Source of the DNA: Liolophura sinensis
Lineage: Eukaryota > Mollusca > Polyplacophora > Chitonida > Chitonidae
Length of the DNA: 64,000 bases
Direction: 5' to 3'
Assembly: GCF_032854445.1 (NCBI RefSeq)
Contig: NC_088303.1
Coordinates: 24,531,265 to 24,595,264, forward strand
Shown one piece after another: positions 11,809 to 22,859 of this stretch (position 1 is its first letter; each line of letters starts with the position of its first letter). The notes beneath the pieces were generated by a model. The model was given only the letters and a program-made list of their open reading frames with translations. It was not told the DNA's origin and made no database searches. A program made the translations under genes and the position numbers.

Positions 11809-11816
11809 TATTTATA
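11809..11816 (-). promoter_or_regulatory. TATA box (TATAAATA) for the lectin gene
   Basis: On the minus strand gcctataaataag reads as a consensus TATA element, placed about 55-60 bases before a good splice donor and upstream of the signal-peptide exon. The spacing fits a transcription start near 11,785. Confidence 0.45.
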
Positions 11817-11999
11817 GGCTGAACTAAGTCTGTGCCGTAACAAAAACATCGTGCAAAACGTTCCGAAGAGGTGTGGTTGTGGCGCGTTTTCAGAGGTGAA
11901 CGTGGCGAGGTCACCAGGAAGGGAGGTTACTCCAGAATTCGGTTCAGCGAATCCATTCTAACTCAGTTATTCCCTATGAAACTGTTACACCGTATACAC

Positions 12000-13632
12000 C
12001 CAGACAACTTTTTTGGCATTATGTTCTTTTGAATCACTACTAAGCACATTAGTCTAAGAATGGATAATACCACAACAATCTCCTGTGTAGATCACATGGG
12101 TACTACCCATTCTGACTCCTGTAATGACATTATTAATCAAATGTAGAGTTGGTGACCGTTCAGAGGCATTTGGCTCACTACTGCTCATATAGCAGACGTG
12201 TTTAACAATGCGGCAGACAATGAATCCTATAAACAGAATATAAATAAAGAATGGATGCTAAAAAAATCTACATTGTAACAAGCTTTGACTCTACTGAGAG
12301 TTAACTTAAATGTGGATTTGTTTGCAAACAAACAGTTTCCCTAGTTTATGTCCTATAGGTCAGAACCCGGAGCTATGGCCATTGATGCTTTTACACATTA
12401 ATGGCATAATATTGACTTTTATGCTTTCCTCTATTCAGGGTCATCCCATCGGTATAGCAGAAATTGGTGGATTAGGGGGCGACCGGAGTAGTAGTGCTAC
12501 CTAACTGGCCAAAACAACCTTGGAATTCCCAAACAAAGCGCTTACGTACAGACCACTCTAATCTTTTGACCAGGAGCAGACAACTCTCGAGCCTGCCAAC
12601 TCAACCAAATCGGCCAGATCCACTCTGGCGAAAACCTCAAATGTTAGTATGCCATTTTTCTGGGAACAGCTACAAAGTCTTGGTAGTTCACAAGAGGCTT
12701 CAGACATCATCATGGGCTCCTGGAGAGATAGCACCAAAGGACAGTACACTTGTTACCTTTCAAAATGGGGACATTTCTGTATTGACAGAAAGATCCATCC
12801 GCTTTCAGCACCTGTGACTCAGGGAATAAATTTCCTCGCTGAACTAGTAAACAGTGGGCTAGGCTACAACGCTATTAACACGGCCAGGTCGGCCATTTCA
12901 TTGGTCTTAAACACTGAAAACCAGACTGCCTTTGGTGCTCATTCTTTGGTTAAACGATTTGCGAAAGGGGTGTTTCAGAAGAAACCAACGTTAGCCCGAT
13001 ATTCGTCAACAAGGGATGTAAATGTTAGGCTCAGATATTTAAGTTTGTTATCGCCTGCTGAAGATATCAGTTTGAAAAGCTTATGAATTAAGTTAGTAAC
13101 CCTCCTAGCGTTACTTACTGGGCAAAGAAGCCAGACATTACGAGCACTAAGTGTTTTACATATGGATCTACTGGGAAGTCAGTGTGTGATTTCTGCCCAA
13201 AGTCTGCTGAAGCACAGGAAACCAGGCTATCAGCAAGCTCCTATTATTTTGGAGGCATATAAGCAGGACAAAAGACTTTGTCTTGTTCTATATATCAATG
13301 TTTATTTGAAGCGAACTGTACCTGTTAGGGGAGAGAACTCCCAAATGTTGTTAAGTTTTCAAAAACCTTTTAAGCTAATAAGCAAAGATACGGTATCCAG
13401 GTGGATAAGGTTGGTGCTTCAAGCTGCAGGAATTGATACTGTCACCTTTAGACCTCACAGTACAAGAGCAGGCTCCACTAGTGCTGATTTAAAGAATAGT
13501 GTACCTGTAGAGGTTATTATGAAATCTGCCGGATGGTCGAATTGCAAAGTGTTTGGTGAATTTTATAATAAGTTTCTTGACCTGCCATGTCATTTTGACT
13601 CTGAGTTACTGAAGCTAAACGCTGGTAAATGA
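12000..13632 (+). mobile_element. Fossil DIRS-type retroelement (RNase H end and tyrosine recombinase)
   Basis: Parts in order: the later part of a DIRS-style RNase H region (about 12,000-12,480; segments such as IRMDNTTTISC and VDLFANK), the conserved VLPNWPKQPW linker, then a tyrosine recombinase (about 12,640-13,632). The recombinase shows a core-binding domain (WRDSTKGQYTCYLSKWG), a TGQRSQTLR arginine block, an HSTRAGSTS histidine-arginine block and the GWSN ... FGEFY tyrosine region. The family normally integrates through its recombinase using split or inverted terminal repeats. The copy is partial (the front of the element is not present here) and broken, with on the order of half a dozen interruptions, so it is old or relaxed. 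The recombinase is the best-kept part. Confidence 0.8.
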
Positions 13633-13825
13633 TTTGTTTGCGAGTTTGTACACGTCTTACATGATACTCAGTAAATTATATACATATCTTCTATGTTGTG
13701 TGGGTACAATACATACTTAATTATTTCTAAAACTGTAATTTGTATCCTTATTTCCTTTTGCTCGTGGGCATATTGGCTTTGAAGTCTCACGTGATTTCGT
13801 AGCTTCGTAAACTGTGATGAGGTAC

Positions 13826-14091
13826 AATTTAAAAATTAAACGAGACATACCTGTAAGTTGAAGTTTGTTGGTAATTCTACCTCATTTCAGTCAGGAACGG
13901 AGCAATTACGTGCCTTTCGTGTCATTGTGTTTCAGTGATTATATCTTGTTTACCCTGCCACGTCTGTGAATAAATATGGCCACTCGCCTTTGAAGATTGA
14001 CCAGATCACCCTTGTTTTCACGTAGTTTCTCCGCTCCAGACTGACATGAGGTAGAATTACCAACAGGTAAAACTCGTTTAATTTTTAAATT
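13826..14091. repeat. Foldback (inverted repeat) just downstream of the DIRS recombinase
   Basis: The arm 13,826-13,912 is complementary to 14,018-14,091, sharing aatttaaaaattaaacgag, ttggtaattctacctcat and an inner ggagc / tacgtg stretch, with a loop of about 105 bases. Its position, 190 bases after the recombinase on the same element, suggests the terminal/internal-complementary repeat region of the DIRS element. That link is inference; an unrelated foldback element is possible. Confidence 0.5.
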
Positions 14092-14199
14092 ATGAGAAAG
14101 ATGCACTGCCAACTGGTTAACCGTCCAAATTATTGACAAAAATGTAAGTAAAAGCAGAAAGATTCAAAATGGTTTCCCAAACATTCTTGTTCCAAACAA

Positions 14200-14276
14200 A
14201 ACAAACTCACTACGATCAGATAGCCAGTTCAAATCTGATTAAGAGACTGACGCTCTGCCTACTGCGCTACCGAGGC
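14200..14276 (-). pseudogene. tRNA-Met pseudogene (truncated)
   Basis: The 5' acceptor GCCTCGG, the TAGCGCAGTAGGCAGAGCGTC D-arm region (20 of these bases are contiguous in the array copies) and the anticodon loop are recognisable on the minus strand, but the T arm and 3' acceptor strand are missing. Confidence 0.6.
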
Positions 14277-14649
14277 CGCTGATTATAGTGTTTTTTATGA
14301 GCTTTAGTGTTACTGGCGACGAAACCATTGAGGTCAAAGGTGAAAGGCTTAGAATTCTTTATCAAACATTTAATTCGTTTCGATGTGTTCAGCTGAAAAG
14401 AGTTTTCATGCATAAAAACTAGTTGGAATAAGGTAATTGTAGGATATATGTAAATGTCTCCAAGTAAATTGAGATGTTCACGGTGAGGATGGAACTCACA
14501 ACATTTATGGAGCCCGTGCAAGTCTGATTATGAGAAAAATGCTCTGCCTGCTGGTTAACTGTCCAGATTTTTTACCAAAACCGTAAGTAAAAACAGAAAG
14601 GTTAAAAATAGTTTCTCAAACATTCCTATTTCAGACAAAAATGCAAGCT

Positions 14650-14729
14650 TAGATCGAACTGAGGATCGACAGATAGCCCGTTCAGTTGTGATTATGAGAC
14701 AGACGCGTTGCCTTCTGCGCTGCCCAGGC
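14650..14729 (-). pseudogene. tRNA-Met pseudogene (diverged)
   Basis: Minus strand: GCCTGGGCAGCGCAGAAGG, then TCTCATAATCACAACTGAAC with the intron-like insertion retained, then ggctatctgtcgatcctcag, where the T stem is shortened and no longer pairs. It is too decayed to be functional. Confidence 0.6.
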
Positions 14730-15149
14730 CGCTGATTACAGCGTTTTTTTATAAGCTTTAGGTTAATATCAACGGAACAATTGAGGTAAAAGGTGAAAGG
14801 TTTAGAATTCGTTATCAAAAATTGAGTTTCGATGTGATGAGCTGAAAGCAGTTGATTTTCATGAAAACAAGTTTAAATGAGGTATTTGTAAAATATATTA
14901 CAAATTGAGGATGGAACTTACAACATTCAGAGAGCCCGTGCCAGTGTGATTATGAGACAAATGCGCTGCCTATTGGTTTACAGTCTAAATTTTTTTTGAA
15001 ATGTAGAATTTATTCCCATGAAGTTATATATAACTTTTAACACGTGTTTCAACCAATACATTGAAAACAACTAAATTGAAAATATCATAGAGCAGCCCAC
15101 TGCTAAAGTATTAGGACTGCCTATGAGTTTTACAAGTCTTATTTTAACT

Positions 15150-15640
15150 TATTTTAACAGATAAATTAATTTATCATTTTCCATCTTGCAGAAAACAGAA
15201 TTCCTGCGCCTTACCTTCTATAAGTGTGACTTTGTTAATCTATAAAAATCAACATGTACCCTTGTTCTAATCATAGCTTTGGCAGCAACAGAATGTACGG
15301 GTCTACTTTTGTTTTGAAATACAATCTCGTTTCTGGCACACCAAGTACAAAATTGCAATACCCATATGAAATACAACAAAACTGAATTTACCTCTTTACA
15401 AAAAGGAGAGTTTAAATTCTTAATTACTAGCGTTTCTTTGTCAAGCTTTGGTAAGTAGCCCCCATACAGAACAAAAACCTGGCTGAACTCATTGAACACT
15501 TCCCTGGCAACTTTACACTGTACAAATAAATGGTCTTGTGTTTCTGAATCTGAACAGATAACGCTCATGTCATCAATGGCAACACTCAGTTGTAACAATC
15601 GCTCCCAAGTTTGTAACAAAAATTACTGAAGTTGTGATCC
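15150..15640 (-). mobile_element. 3' end of a Tx1-clade LINE
   Basis: A minus-strand frame at 15,619-15,218 reads ETQDHLFVQCKVAREVF, LPKLDKETLVIKN, FIWVLQFCTWCARNEIVFQN and ends RVHVDFYRLTKSHL. This is the C-terminal zinc-finger-like tail typical of Tx1/L1-type ORF2 proteins, and the same tail is visible in a different copy at 27,060-27,440. Endonuclease and polymerase regions are absent: a 5'-truncated insertion. Its 3' side joins the minus-strand tRNA-Met repeat directly. Confidence 0.75.
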
Positions 15641-15957
15641 AAAAAAGCGTAAATACTGCTTTCCAAATGATATCCCACTTAAGGTTGGGGGATTTTAGCG
15701 TAACTCTCGGACGCTCGACAATCCTACTAAAGAGGTGAATGTATATATAAACTGACGGCCAAGAGAAAATTTACGTCTCCGTGAGTTAAATTTAATCAGC
15801 CTTTTCAGCAAATTAATACCAAATTATTGTACGAAAACATTGTATGAAGCATATTCCATGTGCGACAAGCGTCATATCCGCCCACACGAATTTGTTTTGA
15901 GACAACGAAGAAAGTTGAAAAATCACGTGACCCATGGATGGCCGCAACTGATGTAAT

Positions 15958-16047
15958 AAATGAGTAAGTGAGTGCGTTGGGTTTAAGGTCGTACTCACAT
16001 GACGACGAAGGAATCCTTAGGGTGTATGCAATGTACCTCCTTGTTGC
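15958..16047 (+). mobile_element. 5' half of a dispersed repeat split by the I/Nimb LINE
   Basis: Starts with a gagtaagtgagtg tail-like run and gggtttaaggtcgtact, then acgacgaaggaatccttagg and ctccttgttgc. It resumes at 21,671 with the same 10 bases (tccttgttgc) and continues gggacggatttccaccgc. The two halves were one repeat before the LINE inserted. Confidence 0.7.
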
Positions 16048-16643
16048 GGCCCCCGTGGGGTTTCCGGGGTAATAAGAATAAGACCTCAGCCCTCTAGGCA
16101 AGCTTGTCTTAAAAGACGACTAACCTAGAGCTCTCTGTGACCCCGGTGAATATAATAGGCTCACATCTTTTCGGTTGTGTGAGAGGCAACCGGGAAGCGA
16201 CCTGTTTGCCGTGGGTTGCGACCCGTGATCTCCAAAGACGGGAGATCTCCTGGTGGCTGAGGGCGTGTTGGTCTTGCGAGATCCTCACACCTAACATGCC
16301 ACTTTGGCCCTCACTTGGAGGGAGGCGGCAGGTCGGATGGACCCGTTAATCGGCTGGTCACGTCAAGCCCTACACTTGATCCCGTTTGTCAGTTTTCTAC
16401 GTACTTTGATGTCAAGTCGGCTTTTCTTCAAATGCTCTTCCTGTGGGGTCAATGTGGCGGTGGCTAATGTGTCAGTCGAGTAGATTGAATATAACCTTTT
16501 GGTATAACTCAGTCTGTTCGAGTATATCTTGCGTCGATTCCCTGTTTCTATTCTCCGCTCGTCATTCACAGAGGTAGATTCGCCCTTGTCGGCATTCCGT
16601 GGCGGGTGGGGGACACGTGAGGTGAATTCTTACTATATCTATT

Positions 16644-17962
16644 ATGTCTTCCTCAAAAAATCTGTCCAATGCCCCAACAAACACCGCAAAAAATCGTAAA
16701 AATGAAGAACTTCTTGAAATCGGCAATGGACCGGACAGTTGGCCGTCTTTCATTGTTTTATCAACCAAAAACGACCAACGACCAGCGTTAAAACTAGATG
16801 CATTCGTTCTTAAAAAAACATTAGAAGGTACAGCTGTTCAAGTTAAAAATGTTAAAAAATTAAGATCTGGCGATATCCTTATTGAATGTTTTCGTAAACA
16901 GCGGGCATTCAATTTATTATCATTGAATTCCATTTTGGATGTACCTGTTTTTGGATCGCCGCACAAGTCCCTAAATACATGTAGCTTCAAGGGCGTCATA
17001 CATGACAGGGATCGGGATCTTATCGACCTCTCTGAAGAACAAATTTGTGCTGAATTAAAGTCTGAGGGTGTTACCAATGTTAAACGTTTCGTCACGAAAA
17101 AATTTGGTAACACAATTAAACTCAATACTTACTTATTAACATTCAACAGAACATCACTTCCGTCATCCATTTACATTGGCCCGTTTATGGTTCGTGTTAC
17201 CCTGTACATTCCCAACCCAACAAGGTGTTTCACGTGGCAAAATTTGGTCACGACAAGGGCCAATGTATAAATAAACTGATTTGTTTTCGATGCGGAAGGG
17301 AGGGTCATGAAGGTTTCGACTGCAATGACACAGTTAAATGTTGTAATTGCAGTGGAGATCACATGGCCTCCTCTAAAGACTACCCATTATTCCTAAAAGA
17401 GAAACAGATAGTTACTTTAATGGTTAAAAATAATATCCTGTACCAAGAAGCACGTAAATTAGTGTACAATACATCACAGGTTTCGTTTGCAAATGTGGTC
17501 AAGCGAATTACAACATCTGTTGCTACTCAGACATCACTCACTTGGCCAATTGGAAACGATCAGCCCAAAACCATATTCGTCCAGGCTTCTGTTAAACCTG
17601 CAGCCCAGTCTAAATATAGCTCTTGTTCTACACAAACTATATCAAAAAATTCCGAACGTCCCAAAAATATAGAACAACAACGTAAAATAGTTGAACCTAA
17701 TAAATTTCAAGACAAAACGCCAAGTAAAGGAACGAATAATAATAATAATAAACCTAGTGGTCCTGTGGAACGTTCTTCCAAGGGCACAAGGGACCCTATC
17801 CAAACTTTTAATAAGTTTGGGTCGTTGGAGGACGTCGATCCTTCAACATCAGATGCGGAGGTGATGGATACGTCACCCGCACAAGGGAGATCTTCCAGCC
17901 GATCTCCAAGGAAGGGCCAACCTCGGTCTAAACATAAATGTCCTATGCGCCTACCTCCGTAA
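16644..17962 (+). pseudogene. LINE ORF1 (Gag-like, CCHC zinc knuckles)
   Basis: Starts MSSSKNLSNAPTNTAKN; the N-terminal half is RRM-like in layout (KNVKKLRSGDILIECFRKQ). The frame shifts near 17,228; the second frame (to 17,962) carries FGHDKGQC, then the intact knuckle CFRCGREGHEGFDC, then CCNCSGDHMASS, in which the final Cys is replaced. A Lys/Pro/Ser-rich tail follows. Such proteins bind the element's own RNA. The stop codon overlaps the start of ORF2 as TAATG (17,960-17,964). Confidence 0.8.
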
Positions 17963-20900
17963 TGTCTTCCTTAGATAAAATTATACAGTGGAATTGTCGA
18001 GGTCTTAAGGTAAATTTTATTGAAATATCATAACTAGTTCAATCTTTAAATCCAGTTGCCCTGTGTCTTCGGGAATCTCGCCTGAAGACATCTGACAAAG
18101 ATAAAAAAACTCTTAAAAATTATTCACATTATAGCACCTATCGTATTGAAGAATAGCGAGCTGGAGGCGGCTCCTCGATATTCATAAATAACAATATTAT
18201 CCACAGACCTGTTGCTCTGTCTGAAGCAATAACATTATGTTCAGTGTATATTCCTCCTAACATTTCTTTGTCAGCTTTCCAGTTGCCAAAACCTTTTATA
18301 ATGATGGGAAATTTTAATTCCCATAACCCGCTATGGGGCAGTAATAACATAAATAATAAGGGCAAGATAGTAGAAGACTTCTTACCTAAGGAGGAACTGT
18401 GTTGTTTCAATGATGGTTCTAATACCTATTTACAGCCGGGTAATGGCACTTACTCTGCTATCGATCTCACTATCACAGATGCATCACTTCTCCTTGATGA
18501 GACTCTCAATGCATCAGATGATCCTATATTAAAATTTAATGAGCTTGTATTACGAGCTGCGGAAAGAACTGTACCTAAGACCTCGACAAATCCCAAATCC
18601 AAAGTAAACCCGGGTACGACAATGACTGACGTAAAGCCATTAAGGACCGGAAAAAGGCTGAACACAGATTTAATTATTGTCCCACTGATAATAATTTAAA
18701 CCAGGTTCATAGTTTTAGAGCTAAAGCTCGTCGATTACTCAAGTCCAAGAGACGATCTTGTTGGCGGAACTTTGTTTCGGGCATTACCTCAAAAACACCC
18801 ATGCGTAAGGTCTGGAACATGATTCAGAAACTTAAGAGCAAAAATAATAAAACCAAAGCTCAGCACTTGAAAGATGGAGATAGTATATTAAAGTCAAGTC
18901 TCCACCTGATATTGCAAACAAACTGGCTGAAACAATATCCAAGAAATCTTCTTCTGAGAATTATAGTTTAGAATTTCAACGTATTAAATACCGGAAGGAG
19001 AAAATTAAATTGCCCTTTTCTTCTAAAAGGTTAGAAGATTATATCGTCCTTTTAATATCGATGAACTTAAGGTTGCATCAAAAAATCCACACGATACTGC
19101 TTGTGGGCCTGATAACGTATATTATAAGTTTTTGAACCATTTACCACCTGAGTCATTGGAGACTCTCTTGGACTTTTTTAAATGATATTTGGATAACTGG
19201 TGATTTTCCACCATCATTAGGCCAGGCGTGTATTATCCCGGTCCTAAACCCGGTAAGGATCATACTGATCCAAATAATTACCGTCCCATAGCTTTTACCA
19301 GACTATGGAACGGATGATTAATGATAGACTTGTTTGGTTTCTTGAAATCAACAAGTTACTTTCTAATATACAATGTGGTTTTCGTCAAGGTAGATCCACT
19401 ATGGATCACCTAGTTCGAATCAAAACCTTTATTCGAGATGGCTTCATCAATAACGAACATGTGGTGTTGATATTTTTTGACCTTGAAAGGCCTACGACAC
19501 CACATGAAAATGTGGTATTTTAAAAGACCTCGCGGATATAGGCCTTTAAGGCCGATTACCAATATTTATATCAGAATTTTTATCTGATCGTCAGTTTAAG
19601 GTAAGGTGGTATCCTTTCACTAACACTGTTTAGCATAAAAATAAATAGTTTGGCTAAACATTGACATCTGCACTGCGGGTTCATTATATGTAGATCACTT
19701 CCTGATATGCTACCGTGCTAAAAATATGAATAACATCGAGGGGCAACCGCAGCTTTGTCTCAGTAAGATCGAGAATGAGCAGTTGCCAATGGTTTTAGAT
19801 TTTCTGCGTCTAAAACCGTCGGTATGCATTTTTTGTAATAAACGGAAATTCCATCCAGACCCTGAACTTAATTTTTATGGTGAACCAGTGAAAATTGTTG
19901 GAGAAATAAATTTTTTAGGGGTTATATTCGATAAAAAATTATCATTTATACTCATATTAAAATGCTTAAAGCTAAATGTACAAAACCTCTCGATATAATT
20001 AAGGTCGTGTCTAGCACCGATTGGGGTGCTGACTGATCTGTTTTACTTAAATTATATCGTTCTCTGGTAAGGTCTAAATTGGACTATGGATCTATCATTT
20101 ATGGTACCACTAGGAAGTGGTATATTAAAATGTTGGATCAAGGTTTGAGGCTCAGCCTTGGTGCTTTTGGAACCTCCCAGTAGAGAGTTTATATGTAGAG
20201 GCTGACGAGCCTTCTATACATCACAGGCGTATAAAACTGAGCCTTCAATATGCTACAAGCTTAAAGCACATCCAACAAAACCCTGCCTACGACTGTGTTT
20301 TCAATCCATTAAATGTAGACAAATATACTAAATGTCCTAACAAGATCCCTTCGTTTGGTGTTCGTGTTAAGGACCATATTGTGGAAGCCCAATATGGGAC
20401 ATAGCTCAGGTTTCTTTTCGGAGTCCCCTCCATGCCTTCTCCCACAACCTAAATTGATATTTGATCTACGTAAATATAATAAATCAAATACAAATCCTCT
20501 TATAATTCAGCAAGGTTTTGCTGAATTAAGGCTAAATGTTCGGATTATAAATTTATATATACTGTTGGGTCAAAGGATGGGGACAGTGTTGCAGCTGCAG
20601 CTGTCTTAGAGCAGCAAAGTTGCTTCTCTTCGTCTTCCATTCTCGACTTCCATCTTTTCTGCAGAGGCCAGGGCTACACTCTGGCCTTATCATATATTTC
20701 TTCTGGGCATGCCCAGAGGGCAGTGATATGCAGCGACTCGCTGTCTTGCCATTTGGCAATTAGGAATAATAAATTTAAAAATCCGTTGATCCCTCGAAAT
20801 ATTAGCCCTACATAAACAAATCAAAAGAGGTGAAGATATCATATTCTGTTGGATACAAAGTCATACTGGTATCCATGGAAACACAGTCGTTGACAGGGAG

Positions 20901-21306
20901 GCAAAAGCTGCCCTTACTAAACCTTTGTCAAAAGTTACAATACCACAGACCACATACTTAATATTCTTAGTTATATTCGTCCGCCTTTGGCAGGGTGAAT
21001 GGGATCTGCAGGTTTACAGTAAACTGCATGCCATTCATCCTGTCATTGGCTATAATTCCTATACCTTAGATATGTCTCGTAGAGATCAAGTCGTTTTAAC
21101 AAGATGCTGTATTGAGCATTCTCACTAACACATAATTTCATCTTGGATAGGAGCAGTGCTCCTGAGTGTGTTGGATGTGAGCTCAATATAGCATCAAACA
21201 TATCCTGGTTGACTGTGTAGACTTTTGCCACATCCGGCAAAGATTCTACACAGTGAACTCTATATATGATTTATTCATCGCTGGCGATGTTGTTATTAAT
21301 TTTTGA
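17962..21306 (+). pseudogene. LINE ORF2: AP-endonuclease, reverse transcriptase, RNase H
   Basis: The endonuclease opens IIQWNCRGLK and has SVYIPPN, MGNFNSHNPLWGS (family GDFN, so the Asp is changed to Asn) and SAIDLTITDAS, with the usual SDH region deleted. RT blocks: PHDTACGPDNVYYKFL, NNYRPIAF, QCGFRQGRSTMDHL, IFFDLE, and LYVDHFL where YVDD is expected. RNase H follows: SKDGDSVAAAAVLEQQSC, VICSDSLS and GIHGNTVVDREAKAAL. At least ten frameshifts or stops scatter the pieces over all three frames, including 18,003-18,170 and 19,140-19,260. The stop is at 21,304-21,306. Confidence 0.85.
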
Positions 21307-21338
21307 AGTCTGTTGGCTTGTATAAGAGAATATAGTTT

Positions 21339-21342
<4 letters not shown>

Positions 21343-21430
<88 letters not shown>
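21343..21430. repeat. (TA)44 microsatellite in the LINE 3' UTR
   Basis: An uninterrupted 88-base AT run shortly after the ORF2 stop. As it lies inside the target-site-duplication-flanked LINE, it probably expanded from a short TA stretch in the element's 3' UTR. Runs this long are also prone to length errors in assembly. Confidence 0.95.
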
Positions 21431-21432
<2 letters not shown>

Positions 21433-21670
21433 ATGCAAAATAAATAATATTTCAATGCAAAAATAAAAGCAATTGTGGTTTTCGACTTTTAACTGACATT
21501 TATTTTTTTTAAACTGTTTTTAAAATGTTCGTCTGTTTTTTCTTTATAGTTTTAATTCTTCAGCAGATCATGTCGAAAACTATTTACGGCTTCCTGGTTT
21601 TAACATGTTCCCGCCATATGGCTGAGATATTGCCGAAGTGGCGTTAAGCCATAATCATTCATTCATTCAT

Positions 21671-21800
21671 TCCTTGTTGCGGGACGGATTTCCACCGCTC
21701 TTTTGTCTAGTGCTGCTTCACTGAGACGACTTACCGAAGGTAAGTAAGCCGCCCCGCCCTGGCCATCATACTGATACGGTCAATCAGTCGTTGTACTGTC
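21671..21800 (+). mobile_element. 3' half of the dispersed repeat split by the LINE
   Basis: Begins with the duplicated tccttgttgc and continues gggacggatttccaccgctc, tagtgctgcttcactgagac and ggtaagtaagccgccccgcc. It completes the repeat begun at 15,958. Confidence 0.65.
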
Positions 21801-22749
21801 CCCTCCATGCTGAACTTTAAGGCAGTGATAATAATATTGCAAAAGTAAAGAAATGATACTCACATAACAATGGTTTGTTTGCTGCTGTGAACAGAATCAT
21901 ATTTTCATCCTTTGCAGGGAAAACGGCGACTGGCCTTGCCCCATCATCTTGTCTATGTTAGATGCCTTATGAATGGGAAACTGCCTAAGCGAATGCAAGT
22001 ATTCCTTTTCTTGGGACATTTGTTTACAATGCTGGTGATGGGGACGGGTGAAATACCTTTTCTTTCAAACTTTGTTAATAAAGATTTAGAATTTCGTGAT
22101 AATCGACAGTTATCCACGATCTTCTACGCCAGTTGTGCCAACACAGTGCAAATTGTTTAGGCTGCATAAAGAGTGTTTCAAGTTAACTTTCTTCTGTCTT
22201 TATTTTTAAATGGTTTTAATTCATTTAATGCTTGGTTTAAATTGTATTCCTCTCTGATATGTAAATAATCACATATTAAATGATTTGAATCAAATTGATG
22301 TATACCTTATGGTTGAAATTTTATTCCTTTCTAATAGACAAAAAAATCAGGTATCAAAAAATTTTTTTCTCTCTGCGCTAGTTCGGAATCTCACTGTTCT
22401 GGAACACTAGCCATCAGTCCAGCCTTGAAGAGGACGAAACATTTATACGAATAAAAAGTTAAATGTGTATTTTTCCTACATTTACGACGTTAATGGTGTG
22501 AGAAACACGATGTTAAAATTCACGTGAATTATTATAGGTCGACGTAGTTAGTCTTTTCATAGAACACCTATAGGCTACCTATATTGGTTTTGATTTTGAC
22601 TGATTTTAAAAATAATCAGCCTTTTCCCCGTGATCAAAATGAACAACCTTGACCCCATTCACCAATCAAATAAATAAATAATAACTTTATGTTATCATTT
22701 CTGTCAGGGTTTACAATGGGATCGGATTTTAAGGTATTGAGTCCTTTTC
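21801..22749. other. Intergenic, no gene seen
   Basis: AT-rich. A short SINE-tail-like fragment (caccaatcaaataaataaat) occurs near 22,657-22,681. No coding exon was recognised. Confidence 0.4.
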
Positions 22750-22859
22750 AATTCACGCATCTGACCGCTTTTTACTTAATGATCTTTCAGCACAAACTAT
22801 ACGTATGGCTTCTTTGCAGTCCTCTTTGAAACACCCCCATCCATCTAATAGGCTTATAT

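Larger units (their letters stand above)
14150..15000 (-). repeat. Diverged tRNA-Met-containing repeat, about two units, minus strand
   Basis: Read on the minus strand, this shows the same order as the tRNA part of the big array: tRNA-Met, spacer with ttttggtcaaaaattt and ggtaaacc, a decayed tRNA-like copy, then the spacer with catctccatgta. The copies are much more diverged (roughly 15-25 percent by eye) than those in the array, so this is an old dispersed copy. No gene is seen in it. Confidence 0.75.
16048..21670 (+). mobile_element. I/Nimb-type LINE, near full length, decayed
   Basis: A 5.6-kb element flanked by tccttgttgc on both sides (16,038-16,047 and 21,671-21,680), a 10-bp target-site duplication. 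It has a GC-rich 5' UTR (about 600 bases, starting ggcccccgtggggtttccgg), ORF1 with CCHC knuckles, ORF2 with AP-endonuclease, reverse transcriptase and RNase H, and a 3' UTR containing a (TA)44 run and ending in an ATTC simple repeat. The terminal RNase H points to the I superfamily (Nimb-like) rather than Jockey or CR1. Many stops and frameshifts make it inactive. Confidence 0.85.

Noticed and set aside
22380-22480. Penelope-like element tail (cttgaagaggacgaaacatt)
   Set aside because: Only a short word-level resemblance; no GIY-YIG or RT sequence nearby.
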